Shown here piece after piece: positions 53,815-63,182 of a stretch of 64,000 bases of DNA. How positions within the stretch are numbered: the stretch's first letter is position 1; each line of letters begins with the position of its first letter. Both the position numbers and the translations under genes were made by a program. The stretch covers positions 62,001 through 126,000 of the forward strand of contig NZ_JAXKVW010000005.1 in the NCBI RefSeq assembly GCF_036172515.1. The letters run 5' to 3'. This DNA is from Flexistipes sp. GTDB lineage: Bacteria; Chrysiogenota; Deferribacteres; Deferribacterales; Flexistipitaceae. The notes beneath the pieces are model-generated. The model was not told the DNA's origin and ran no database searches. It saw nothing but the letters and a program-made list of their open reading frames with translations.

Positions 53815-54600
53815 TTAATCGAAAGATTTTACAAAACTCTGCCAGTTGGGGCTTAATGCCTGAATTTCCTTTTCATTAAGCAGTGGGGAGACAATTTTCG
53901 TGTATTTGCAGTGAAGAAGCATTCGTTTGTAATCTTTGAAACCGTATAAAGTATCACCTACAATAGGCATGCCGATATGGGCGCAAAGGGCTCTGATTTG
54001 ATGTCTTGCAGCATAATTTAGTGAAACGCCGATCAGTGAAACTTCATCTCCGGAACTATCCTTGAAATGCTTTATCGGGCTTAAAACAGTTATATTATTT
54101 CCCTGCCTGTTTAAAACTTTTACCTTTTTTCGATGAGATGCGTCTATTTCAGGTGAAAGCTTTATGTTTTCCCTAAGTTTTCCGCAAATGAAAGCGAGGT
54201 ACTGTTTTTGTGTAGAATATTCCGGTAAATCCCTGATTGCTGCAACAACTCCGTCTGTCTCAAAATCCAGTCTTGAAATCAGCTTGTAACCTGGAAATTC
54301 GTTTTGTACAATATCCTGAAGAGTTAAAGGGTCAAAAGGGGTTATCCTTTCTGTATGCATAAACGGAGGTTTGTAGAGGAAAAGGACATGCGGGGTTTGT
54401 TTAATAAAGAAATCATGGGTATCGTATCTGATTTCCGGTCTTTTTAGGTTGACTGTAATCTTATCCGTTCCGCTTTTTTCTATATATCTTGAGCTTACAG
54501 GCTTATCATTAAGCAGCACACAGCCTTTTTTTATAAGTTTTTTGGCCTGTCTGCCGCTCAAATCATATTTTTTTATGAGAATATCTACTATATCGATCAT
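53815..54600 (-). CDS. RluA-family pseudouridine synthase
   Basis: The 261-residue protein starts with an S4-like RNA-binding segment (IKKYDLSGRQAKKLIKKGCV) and has the catalytic Asp in SRLDFETDGVVAA, a diverged form of RLDxxTSG. A later GVSLNYAARHQIRALCAHIGMPIVGD matches the conserved RluA end. It modifies rRNA or tRNA; exact target not evident. It overlaps the lrgB-like gene by four bases. Confidence 0.87.
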   Translation of the reverse strand: MIDIVDILIKKYDLSGRQAKKLIKKGCVLLNDKPVSSRYIEKSGTDKITVNLKRPEIRYDTHDFFIKQTPHVLFLYKPPFMHTERITPFDPLTLQDIVQNEFPGYKLISRLDFETDGVVAAIRDLPEYSTQKQYLAFICGKLRENIKLSPEIDASHRKKVKVLNRQGNNITVLSPIKHFKDSSGDEVSLIGVSLNYAARHQIRALCAHIGMPIVGDTLYGFKDYKRMLLHCKYTKIVSPLLNEKEIQALSPNWQSFVKSFD

Positions 54601-55289
54601 AGGATCAGATAGATCAGTTTAAACAAGATTGGCGTAAGAATTGCAGTGGCTACTCCGTTGAGGGATATAGCCAGCCCTGACACAGCACCTTCAAGCTGCC
54701 CTTCTTCTGCTGCTCTTGCCGTTCCTATCCCATGGGAAGCGGACCCCATTGCCAGTCCGAATGCAACTTTGTCTTTTATTTTGAACAGATTTAAAATTGC
54801 AGGTCCCAGTATTGCACCGAAGATTCCTGTACAAATGACTAAAGCGGCCGTCAACGGCGCTATACCCCCGATTTTATCAGAAATCGACATGGCTATCGGT
54901 GTGGTAACGGACTTGGGGGCTATACTTGCAACTATTTCCTTGGATGCACCCATATATTTTGCGGTAAGCGCCGCTGATAGTATACCTACAATACTTCCGA
55001 TTATGGTGGACAGTATTATCGAGAAACCGCGCTTTTTTATTTCACCCAGCTGTAGGTAAAGAGGGACACCCAGGGCTACCACAGATACCGGTAGAAAAAA
55101 GCTTATTATTTTAGCTCCTGCAAAATAAGTATTATAGTCTATGTTAAAAATTTTAAGGAAAACAATAATGGAAACAATTGACAACAGGATAGGATTAAAA
55201 AGAAAAAATTTAAATTTTGAATATAATTTTGAAGATAAAAAATAAACTCCGAAAGTGAACATTACGGCAAATAAAGGAGATTCAATCAT
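54597..55289 (-). CDS. lrgB: LrgB/CidB family membrane protein
   Basis: The start at 55289 overlaps the lrgA-like stop by eight bases and follows GGGGGA, giving MIESPLFAVMFTFGVYFLSS; a longer frame to 55334 lies inside the upstream gene. The 230-residue protein has about six membrane helices and the family APKSVTTPIAMSISD and GSASHGIGTARA motifs. LrgAB/CidAB proteins influence autolysis and, in some bacteria, pyruvate or glycolate transport. Confidence 0.9.
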   Translation of the reverse strand: MIESPLFAVMFTFGVYFLSSKLYSKFKFFLFNPILLSIVSIIVFLKIFNIDYNTYFAGAKIISFFLPVSVVALGVPLYLQLGEIKKRGFSIILSTIIGSIVGILSAALTAKYMGASKEIVASIAPKSVTTPIAMSISDKIGGIAPLTAALVICTGIFGAILGPAILNLFKIKDKVAFGLAMGSASHGIGTARAAEEGQLEGAVSGLAISLNGVATAILTPILFKLIYLIL

Positions 55290-55629
55290 TCTGTTTCCCC
55301 CGATCAAGTATCTGTTGTGAAACCCCAACCACAATTAAAACCAAAATTGCGCTCAAAAAAAATGATACGACAATAGATAAAAAAGAATTTCCAATCAAAT
55401 TGAAGTAAAGCATGACTCCGACGCCTGGAGGGATGAAAAGAAAAGCCATATTTTTTACCAAAACTTCTGCTGCATCTTTTACCAAATCGAGTTTTACAAT
55501 ATTAAATCGAAGTGCACCTGTCAGATATAACATCCCTATGACGCTGCCCGGAATAGGAATATTAAGGATCTCTGAAGTGGTGTTGCCGAGAAAAAGAAAT
55601 AGAAAAAGTATAAAAAGACCGGAAATCAT
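55282..55629 (-). CDS. lrgA: LrgA/CidA family holin-like membrane protein
   Basis: The 115-residue protein has four membrane helices and the IPIPGSVIGMLYL motif of LrgA/CidA. It is paired with the LrgB-like gene downstream. Confidence 0.88.
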   Translation of the reverse strand: MISGLFILFLFLFLGNTTSEILNIPIPGSVIGMLYLTGALRFNIVKLDLVKDAAEVLVKNMAFLFIPPGVGVMLYFNLIGNSFLSIVVSFFLSAILVLIVVGVSQQILDRGKQND

Positions 55630-55694
55630 ATTTAACCTGACCTGCTTATTTACTTAGATATAAAGAAAAATAGCGGTATAGTCAAGCTGATTGG

Positions 55695-55870
55695 ATTATA
55701 ACCGTTACGCGTAATGTGTAATGCGGGATGTGAGATGTGAGATGTGAGTTAGGTGGTGAGGTAGAGAGGTAGATGTTTTGAGAGATTACGTAGTTTTCAG
55801 TCACGTCTTGTCTCGGTCCGCCTACGGGCGGAGGCGAAGCCCCGCAGTGGCAGAACGAAGAGCAAGATTT
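55695..55870. repeat. Intergenic repeats with a heptad-period array
   Basis: GATGTGA is repeated three times (about 55727-55747) after GTAATGTGTAATGCGG. A separate hairpin TCCGCC-TAC-GGGCGGA lies at about 55818-55833. No gene. Confidence 0.6.
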
Positions 55871-55884
55871 TATTTGCCTGATTT

Positions 55885-57786
55885 TTAGTTACCGATATAA
55901 TCTCTAAGGGATGGTGCCACCCATATTTCAGCGTTTGATTCGAGTTTGCTGATATAGGAATTCAATGCTGCTTCGCTTTTTATATTGGCTATGAAGTTTC
56001 TGATATCCGGATGATCTTTTTCTGCCGGAAAATCCGGGGTTTTTATATCTGCCAACTCGACAAGATATACCCTTGAATTTATTGTGTATGGTTTATCGAG
56101 TGTGCTTCCCTTTTCAGAAGCGAAGATATCGTCAGTCAACTTGCTGTTGATACCGATTCCGGGAATGCTCTCAGCTCTTTTAAAAAAAGGCGTTGTTGTA
56201 TAATTTTTATTGACACTGTCTGATATGCTTTCGATATTTTTATTTTCCTTTAGAAGCTTTTCGGCATAATTCCGGGCCTTTTGTATACTTTGCTCCTGAA
56301 TATAATCCTGTCTAACTTTTTCTTCTATTTTGCTGAATTCCGGTACATATGAATCCTTTCTGTCAGCAACTTCAAAGATATATTTTTTATCGCCTATATC
56401 GATAACGTTACTGACCTCAGTTTCAGGAAGGTTAAACAATTGTCTCTTCACATCCGGTTTACCTTCCAGGGGGAAAACATTCTCGTAAGTGTTGAAGTAT
56501 TTTGTTGTATGAACAGTGATATTATCATTTTTAGATTGGTATGCTGAAATATTTGAAGCTTTTAAAATTTTACTGTATATATTAAAAACCCTGTCATTGA
56601 AATACTGTTCTTTATTACGCTCTTTCAGCTTTTCAGCTATGGAGTCTTTGGCCTCCTGGAATGTAAGTTCTTTGGCTTTCTGGTGGTCTGTAACTTTAAT
56701 TATATGAAAACCGAAAGGAGTTTTTACAATGCCGCTTATTTTCCCGGTCTCCAGAGAAAAGGCGGTATTTTCGAATTCTTTTATCATCTCACCCTTTTTG
56801 AAATATCCTAAGTCACCGCCGTTTTGTGCACTGGCATCTTCAGAATATTTTTTTGCCATTTCTGAAAAGTCTTTTCCCTTTTTTAACTGTGCCAGGATAT
56901 TTTCAATTTTATTTCTGGCATTTTTTACTTCGGTTTCATTATCAAAGTTTTTTACTCTTATAAGGATATGGCTGGCCCTGACTTTTTCCGGCTGACTGAA
57001 TTCAGATTTGTTTTGAAAGTAATAACTTTCCATTTCCTGCTGAGTAATGTTGGTTTTGAAGTCAAAGTCCCGGGGGTCGAATTCTATGTATTTTAATTTG
57101 ATTTCCTCAGGAATTCTGTAGTTTTCCTTGTTCTCAACAAAATATGCCCTCAGGTCTTCATCTTTGATATTTACACTATCTTTGAAAGATGAAGGGGAGA
57201 ATGAAATATACCTTATTTTAGCTTCGGTGTTACGGTAAGTATATTCTTTTTTTATTTCTGAAGGGGTAACCCGTGTTGAGTTTCTAATCATGTTTCTCAG
57301 TTTGGAGATTTTTATATCTTCTTTTAAACTCTGCTCAAATGCAGCAGGTGTTAAACCGTTTGCCCGTAAAATATTGGTGTACCTTTCCGGACTGAATTGT
57401 CCGTTTTGCAGAAAAGATGAGATATTGGTGAGCTCATTCATTACTTCGGTATCTGAGACCGGAATATTGAGCTTATTTGCTTGTCCCAGCAAAAGGTATT
57501 TGTTTTTTAATTCTGTTATAACCTGCTTTTGTATTTCCTCATTAGAAGGCATTTGTTCGGACTGATTCCCGAATAGCTGCCTTAGTGTATCAACTGTATT
57601 TTGATATGAGTTTTGATACTCTTCATAAGAAACTTTGTATTCATTAACTCTCAGTGCGTAGTTGCTGCTGCTTTGATTTCTGCTCCCCACACCCCAGACC
57701 AGAAAAATTGTGCCTATAAATGCAGCAATAACCAGCCATAGGAAAACACTGAGAAGTCTTTTTTGATTTCTGAATTGTTTCAGCAT
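55885..57786 (-). CDS. PpiD/SurA-like periplasmic peptidylprolyl isomerase
   Basis: The 633-residue protein has an N-terminal membrane anchor (about 12-32), a SurA-N-type chaperone region and a parvulin domain around residues 260-370 (SHILIRV; GDLGYFKKGEMIKEFENTAF; TPFGFHIIKV), as in PpiD. It should assist folding of exported proteins. The second PPIase-like part is not obvious. Confidence 0.92.
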   Translation of the reverse strand: MLKQFRNQKRLLSVFLWLVIAAFIGTIFLVWGVGSRNQSSSNYALRVNEYKVSYEEYQNSYQNTVDTLRQLFGNQSEQMPSNEEIQKQVITELKNKYLLLGQANKLNIPVSDTEVMNELTNISSFLQNGQFSPERYTNILRANGLTPAAFEQSLKEDIKISKLRNMIRNSTRVTPSEIKKEYTYRNTEAKIRYISFSPSSFKDSVNIKDEDLRAYFVENKENYRIPEEIKLKYIEFDPRDFDFKTNITQQEMESYYFQNKSEFSQPEKVRASHILIRVKNFDNETEVKNARNKIENILAQLKKGKDFSEMAKKYSEDASAQNGGDLGYFKKGEMIKEFENTAFSLETGKISGIVKTPFGFHIIKVTDHQKAKELTFQEAKDSIAEKLKERNKEQYFNDRVFNIYSKILKASNISAYQSKNDNITVHTTKYFNTYENVFPLEGKPDVKRQLFNLPETEVSNVIDIGDKKYIFEVADRKDSYVPEFSKIEEKVRQDYIQEQSIQKARNYAEKLLKENKNIESISDSVNKNYTTTPFFKRAESIPGIGINSKLTDDIFASEKGSTLDKPYTINSRVYLVELADIKTPDFPAEKDHPDIRNFIANIKSEAALNSYISKLESNAEIWVAPSLRDYIGN

Positions 57787-57824
57787 CGTCTACCTCTTAG
57801 TAAATAATAAATTGATAATATAGA

Positions 57825-57928
<104 letters not shown>

Positions 57929-58420
57929 ACTATATTCCCAAGATAACGAAAAAAATGGCATTCTGCCAAATTCTCCCGAATGGTATGTATAATTACAAAA
58001 ATGGCTGAAATCAAGAGTTTTTTTAAGAATCTTATCTGCAGATACCGTGATGCATGATGGGTAATGGGTTATGGGTTATGTTCTAAGTTCAAGGTTCAAC
58101 GTTCAATGTTAGTAAAAATATACAGTTATTTATCGTTATTCCTTTAAGTTTCGCAATCTCAAAATAATATAAAAAGAGAGATTGCTTCGTCGTTATCACT
58201 CCCTGCCCTGTTAAATGCCACAGGCAATCAGCGAAGCTGATATTTAACAGGGTGAACAAAGACTCGTAATATGTACAAGTGAGAAACTTGATTTGGTCGT
58301 AGTTGTTAATTGGCAAGAACCTGTCCTGCTCTGTCTGTTTGTGAAATAAAGTATTTAAAACTCAGCTCTAATTCCCTACCTCACTATTTCCCTATCTCAC
58401 TATTTCATTATTTCACTCTC
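57929..58420. repeat. Gap filled with three repeat types
   Basis: Bases 58045-58108 are heptad-period arrays (AATGGGT-TATGGGT; GTTCAAG-GTTCAAC-GTTCAAT). Bases 58147-58275 are a second copy of the GCAATCTC/GAGATTGCTTCGTCG palindrome seen at 30.1 kb, plus a CCCTGTTAAAT/ATTTAACAGGG stem. Bases 58370-58430 are a degenerate CTATTTCCCTATCTCACTAT-type array. No gene is visible. Confidence 0.65.
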
Positions 58421-59206
58421 TCACTCTTTTGTTTTCTCGTTTTTATTATCATCCTTCATAAATTTTTCAAAAAGTTTAAACATCTCTATTGGAATTGGGA
58501 AAACAATGGTCGAATTTTTCTCATTGCCGATTTCGTTGAGCGTTTGAAGATATCTCAGTTGAATGGTTATGGGGTTGGTGGACATTATGTCACTTGCCTG
58601 GGAAAGCTTTTCGGCAGCTTCCAGTTCACCGTTAGCATTGATTACCTTGGATCTCCTTATTCTTTCTGTTTCAGCCTGCTTTGACATTGCTCTCTGCATT
58701 TCATTCGGGAGGTCGATGTGTTTTATTTCCACCGCACTCACCTTTACTCCCCAAGGATCGGTCTGTGAATCGATAATCGTCTGGAGATCGCTGTTGATTT
58801 TATCTCTGTTGGAAAGTATGTCGTCCAGCTCAAATTGTCCTATTATACTTCTTAGTGTTGTCTGACAGAGCTGTGATGTGGCGGTCAGGTAATTTTCCAC
58901 TTCCAGAATGGCTTTATCTGAATGCACTACCCTGAAATATACAACGGCATTTACTTTAACAGATACGTTGTCTTTGGTGATAACATCCTGAGGCGGCACA
59001 TCCATAACAACTGTTCTCAGATTAACTTTGATAAGTTTTTCTACAAAAGGTATCAGAATGATTAAACCGGGGCCTCTAATTCCGACAAACCTACCCAGCC
59101 TGAATACAACGCCTCGCTCATATTCTCTTAAAATCTTAAGAATGTTAACAAGCAAAGATAATACGAGCAAAATAATTATTGCAACCAATGTTGTGGTATT
59201 AAACAT
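58421..59206 (-). CDS. Slipin (stomatin/SPFH band 7) membrane protein
   Basis: The 261-residue protein has an N-terminal membrane helix, then [21 protein letters not shown] and the SPFH domain, with [16 protein letters not shown] and the [15 protein letters not shown] segment. Slipins form membrane microdomain scaffolds and usually pair with an NfeD-type protease gene, which is absent here. Confidence 0.93.
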   Translation of the reverse strand: MFNTTTLVAIIILLVLSLLVNILKILREYERGVVFRLGRFVGIRGPGLIILIPFVEKLIKVNLRTVVMDVPPQDVITKDNVSVKVNAVVYFRVVHSDKAILEVENYLTATSQLCQTTLRSIIGQFELDDILSNRDKINSDLQTIIDSQTDPWGVKVSAVEIKHIDLPNEMQRAMSKQAETERIRRSKVINANGELEAAEKLSQASDIMSTNPITIQLRYLQTLNEIGNEKNSTIVFPIPIEMFKLFEKFMKDDNKNEKTKE

Positions 59207-59282
59207 ATTGACCTCCTGTTGAATATTTTGTACTATTAACGTTTATTATAACTTATTAAATTTAAATAATAAAGGTGTTTTG

Positions 59283-60152
59283 ATGATTTTAAGTATGACC
59301 GGTTTTGGGAGGAATTTTCTTGCGAACGATTTCTGTTATGTGAAAACCGAAATCAAAAGTGTAAACAGCAAATATCTCGATTTAAGATTCAGATTGCCGA
59401 AGTTATTCAACTATCTTGAAATCGAATTGATGAATATTTTCAGGGAAAAGGCACAGCGCGGTAAAATTGATATAAACGTGGATGTGCAGTTCAGAAAACC
59501 TGTTAAAATACCGAAAATAAACCACAATATGCTCAACCTTTATCTTGATGCTCTCAGGGAAATACAGATGGAAAGCGAGGTTTTGGATGATATCCGTATA
59601 GACCATCTGATTCATTACGATGATATACTGGAATTTAATGAAGACAAAGAGACTGAAGAAAAGGTGGGTGCATTTATAAAGGATTCTGTCAGCCAGGCGC
59701 TCCAGGAGCTTAACAGCATGAGGCAGCAAGAAGGGGAGAACCTTTATAATGATTTAAAGGAAAGAATAGAAAGACTTAAGGAATCGGCAAAAAAGATAGA
59801 TAACTTGAAGAACAGTGTTTTTGATTATTGGTTTGATAAATTTAAAAAACGGATGGAGAAGCTGGATATAGAAGCCCAGGAGGACAGAATTACCCAGGAA
59901 GCAGGTTTTTATGCAGAGAAGGCTGATATTACCGAAGAAGTGGTAAGAGTCGATTCACATCTGAATCAATTTATGAGCACACTGGAGAAGGAGGATTTCT
60001 GCGGTAAAAAACTTGACTTTATATCACAGGAGCTTCACAGAGAATTCAATACAATTGGTTCGAAAAGTAACTCAGCAGATGTGGTTAATATTGTTGTTTC
60101 TGCAAAGAGTGAAATTGATAAGATCAGAGAGCAGGTACAGAATATTGTCTAA
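59283..60152 (+). CDS. YicC family endoribonuclease
   Basis: The 289-residue protein starts ILSMTGFGRN, with KTEIKSVNSKYLDLRFRLPK and the C-terminal QELHREFNTIGSKSNSADV, both family hallmarks. YicC-type proteins are RNases that act on small RNAs in E. coli. The neighbouring gmk-rpoZ-coaBC order is widely conserved. Confidence 0.95.
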   Translation: MILSMTGFGRNFLANDFCYVKTEIKSVNSKYLDLRFRLPKLFNYLEIELMNIFREKAQRGKIDINVDVQFRKPVKIPKINHNMLNLYLDALREIQMESEVLDDIRIDHLIHYDDILEFNEDKETEEKVGAFIKDSVSQALQELNSMRQQEGENLYNDLKERIERLKESAKKIDNLKNSVFDYWFDKFKKRMEKLDIEAQEDRITQEAGFYAEKADITEEVVRVDSHLNQFMSTLEKEDFCGKKLDFISQELHREFNTIGSKSNSADVVNIVVSAKSEIDKIREQVQNIV

Positions 60153-60774
60153 CCAAGATATTGCAAAAAGTCCGGGTAAGCTTTTTGTTGTAAGTGCACC
60201 GAGCGGCGCCGGGAAAACGAGTCTGTGCAACAGATTGATTAAAAAATACCCTGATTTGAAATATTCTATCTCACATACCACCAGAAAACCGAGGAAAAAT
60301 GAGGAAGATGGAAAAGATTACTTTTTTGTTGATGAAAATCAGTTCAATCAGATGATAGAGAACGGAGATTTTATCGAGTGGGCTGTTGTTCATGAGAATT
60401 ATTACGGCACATCGGCCGATTTTATAAAGCAGCAGCTGAAAAACGGTTATGATGTTATCCTGGATATCGACCCTCAGGGAGCAAGGATTCTAAAGAAAAA
60501 GCTGGGATACGGAGTATATATTTTTATAGTTGCATCAAGTCTTAAAGAATTGGAAAACAGGCTTAAGAAAAGGCGCAGTGAAAGTGAGGAAAAGATTAAT
60601 AAAAGATTGCAAAATGCAATAAAGGAAGTAAGATATTATAAAAATTACGATTATTTAATCCTGAATGATAATTATAATAAAGCCTTTTATGAGTTGGAGT
60701 GTATATTTGTTGCTGAACATTTAAAGACGTCGGAAATCGAAAATATAGAAGATATTATGCAACTGGAGGTTTAA
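60145..60774 (+). CDS. gmk: Guanylate kinase
   Basis: The start is taken as the TTG at 60145, which overlaps the yicC stop by eight bases and gives a normal 209-residue enzyme; a longer frame lies inside yicC. P-loop VSAPSGAGKTSL and the GMP-binding SISHTTRKPR and YFFV segments are present. It converts GMP to GDP. Confidence 0.95.
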   Translation: MSNQDIAKSPGKLFVVSAPSGAGKTSLCNRLIKKYPDLKYSISHTTRKPRKNEEDGKDYFFVDENQFNQMIENGDFIEWAVVHENYYGTSADFIKQQLKNGYDVILDIDPQGARILKKKLGYGVYIFIVASSLKELENRLKKRRSESEEKINKRLQNAIKEVRYYKNYDYLILNDNYNKAFYELECIFVAEHLKTSEIENIEDIMQLEV

Positions 60775-61008
60775 ATGCCATTACTTGATATTGAAAAAGG
60801 TGTCAGAAAAAAGGAAATTAAAAGCAGATTCAGGCTTGTTCGTCTGGCCGGATTACGTTCTAGGGAACTTCTTAATCCCAAAGAAGATACGCTCCCCTGT
60901 CAGGAAGAAAATTACGATAAGTATACCACAAAGGCCCTTTCAGAAATAATAAACGGTAAAGTGGCTTTTGAGCCTGTTAAAAAGGAAGCTGAAGAATCTG
61001 ATGAGTAA
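60775..61008 (+). CDS. rpoZ: RNA polymerase omega subunit
   Basis: The 77-residue product begins directly after the gmk stop. It has SRFRLVRLAGLRSRELL and the KYTTKALSEIINGKVAF segment typical of omega. It stabilises the beta' subunit. Confidence 0.9.
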   Translation: MPLLDIEKGVRKKEIKSRFRLVRLAGLRSRELLNPKEDTLPCQEENYDKYTTKALSEIINGKVAFEPVKKEAEESDE

Positions 61009-62206
61009 TATTTTGATTGGTGTAACGGGTGGTATTGCCTGTTACAAGATTCCTTCACTGTGCAGAAGGCTTTTGGATAAAGGGCATAGTGTTAAGGTTA
61101 TTATGACGGAAGCTGCAACCAAATTTATTACTCCGCTGACTTTTGAATCACTAACGCATGAGAGAGTATATATTGATGATTTCAGGGAAGGGGAAGAGCC
61201 TGACAATATTTATCATATTGATCTTGTGAAGTGGGCTGACGTTTTTATAATAGCTCCTGCAACGGCTAATACGATTGCGAAGATTTCTTATGGAATTGCC
61301 GATAATCTCCTTACATCTTCGGTTTTGGCAAAACCTGATGATGTGCCTTTGATAGTTGTACCTTCCATGAACACTGTTATGTATGAAAGCCGTCAGAATC
61401 AGAACAATCTGGCCGGACTTTATGAATTAGGATATGAAATTGTGGATCCGGTTATTGGGAATTTGGCATGTAAGGATGTGGGAATCGGGAAAATGCCTGA
61501 ACCGGAAGATTTGGCTGATTTGGTTGATTCAAGATTGAAAAGCCGTGAGGAATATAAAAATATAAACTTTCTTATAACGGCTGGAGGGACAAAAGAGTAT
61601 ATTGATCCTGTTAGGTTCATATCGAACAAATCCAGTGGGAAAATGGGGCTGGCTTTTTGTGACAGCGTAAAGAAAAGAGGGGGCAGTTTTCGTCTTATCT
61701 GCCCGTCATCCGTTGAAGCGCATTATCCGGCTGTTTTTGCCGATACAGCTGATGATATGCTTGCAAGGGTTAATGATTTTATTTCCGAATGCGATATTTT
61801 GATAATGGCTGCCGCAGTTGCGGATTATAAACCAAAAAAATATTTTTCTTCCAAAATCAAAAAGAGTAATGGACATATGTGTGTTGAACTTGAGAAAAAC
61901 CCTGATATCCTTCAGGAAATTTCAGGATATAAACGCAAAGATCAAGTCTTTGTGGGATTTGCCGCTGAGAGTGACAATTTACAGGAAAATGCGTTGAAAA
62001 AACTGAAAGACAAAAAGCTTGACATGATAGTGGCTAACAATATTTCCAGAAAAGATATCGGATTTGATTCTTTGTACAATGAAGTTACTGTATTTTTTGC
62101 TGATGGAAGGGTGGAACATATTGGTAAAAAGAGAAAAAGTGAAATTGCTGAGGATATACTCAATTTTGCTGTAAATATTTTTAAGAATAAAAAAGGTTTT
62201 AAATAA
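61001..62206 (+). CDS. coaBC: Bifunctional phosphopantothenoylcysteine synthetase/decarboxylase
   Basis: The start at 61001 overlaps the rpoZ stop by eight bases and gives NILIGVTGGIACYKIPSL; an earlier ATG lies inside rpoZ. The N-terminal CoaC flavodoxin-like domain has PSMNTVMYES; the CoaB domain starts near residue 185 with FLITAGGTKEYIDPVRFISN and has AAAVADYKPKK. It makes 4'-phosphopantetheine in CoA synthesis. Confidence 0.95.
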   Translation: MSNILIGVTGGIACYKIPSLCRRLLDKGHSVKVIMTEAATKFITPLTFESLTHERVYIDDFREGEEPDNIYHIDLVKWADVFIIAPATANTIAKISYGIADNLLTSSVLAKPDDVPLIVVPSMNTVMYESRQNQNNLAGLYELGYEIVDPVIGNLACKDVGIGKMPEPEDLADLVDSRLKSREEYKNINFLITAGGTKEYIDPVRFISNKSSGKMGLAFCDSVKKRGGSFRLICPSSVEAHYPAVFADTADDMLARVNDFISECDILIMAAAVADYKPKKYFSSKIKKSNGHMCVELEKNPDILQEISGYKRKDQVFVGFAAESDNLQENALKKLKDKKLDMIVANNISRKDIGFDSLYNEVTVFFADGRVEHIGKKRKSEIAEDILNFAVNIFKNKKGFK

Positions 62207-62221
62207 GTCAGGAAGTACTGC

Positions 62222-62420
62222 GGTAAAATGCCGTGATGCGTGATGGGTTATGGCTTATGGGTTATGGGTTATGGGCGAAATGGTGAAGTAGTTAAGTAGA
62301 AAGCAGAGAGATAGTTAAATGATCAAGTAATAATTTGACAACTCAACTACTCAAACATTTTTCAAACAACTATTACTTAAGTATCACTTCCAGAAACATA
62401 AAAAAGCGAGCTGTTCAAAG
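62222..62420. repeat. Intergenic heptad-period and degenerate repeats
   Basis: TTATGGG is repeated three times (about 62251-62272), preceded by GTGATGCGTGATGGGTTATG, then GAAGTAGTTAAGTAGAAAG and AACTCAACTACTCAAACA words. No gene. Confidence 0.6.
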
Positions 62421-62440
62421 GTTTTAAAAAGGCATTTAAT

Positions 62441-63109
62441 ATGGATATTTTAAAAGATGTATATGGAGTGGAATTTTTACTTTCTGATGAAAAAGAGGGA
62501 CATTCCCGTGTCAGCGAAAATTCATCAGAAACGGGTTATGCTGCAGAAGATATGAACAGAGAAATGCAGGTTTTGTTTGATAAAGTTTCAGTATGTGTGG
62601 AATGCCCCCTGCACAAAACAAGGTCAAACGTTGTGTTTGGTGAAGGCAACACCGATGCGCGTCTTATGTTTATCGGTGAAGGCCCCGGTGCTGAAGAGGA
62701 CAGACAGGGGCGCCCTTTTGTGGGCAGGGCAGGGCAGCTTCTCACCAAAATGATCAATGCTATGGGTCTGGAAAGGGAAGATGTCTTTATTGCAAATATT
62801 GTAAAATGCAGACCTCCACAGAACAGAAATCCTTTTAAAGATGAAATATCCACCTGTATAGGCTATTTATATAAACAGATTGAAATAATTAAGCCCGAAG
62901 TGGTTATCTCTTTGGGCGGTGTTGCGGCACAGGCACTACTGAATACCGAAAAAGGTATTTCCCGTTTAAGGGGTAAGTTTACAGAATTAAATGGTATTAA
63001 ATTAATGCCTACATTTCACCCCGCTTATTTATTAAGAAATCCGAAGATGAAAAGACCTGCCTGGGAGGATTTGCAGGAGGTTATGAAAATTCTGAATCTT
63101 AAACAATAA
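62441..63109 (+). CDS. Family 4 uracil-DNA glycosylase (4Fe-4S)
   Basis: The 222-residue protein has motif A GEGPGAEEDRQGRPFVGRAG and motif B THPxxL-like FHPAYLLRNP. Cluster ligands are in CVEC, VKCRPPQNR and ISTC. It removes uracil from DNA; thermostable bacteria use this form widely. An N-terminal extension of about 45 residues is low in conservation. Confidence 0.93.
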   Translation: MDILKDVYGVEFLLSDEKEGHSRVSENSSETGYAAEDMNREMQVLFDKVSVCVECPLHKTRSNVVFGEGNTDARLMFIGEGPGAEEDRQGRPFVGRAGQLLTKMINAMGLEREDVFIANIVKCRPPQNRNPFKDEISTCIGYLYKQIEIIKPEVVISLGGVAAQALLNTEKGISRLRGKFTELNGIKLMPTFHPAYLLRNPKMKRPAWEDLQEVMKILNLKQ

Positions 63110-63182
63110 GTTTTTTTCATTGGTTTTTATTCATGGTAATATTGAGTAAGTGTCTAATCGATAGTTTGTTCAGAGGGAAAGT

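Noticed and set aside
62222-62300. CRISPR-like array from the repeated TTATGGG words
   Set aside because: Period of seven bases, no spacers and no cas genes anywhere in the window.
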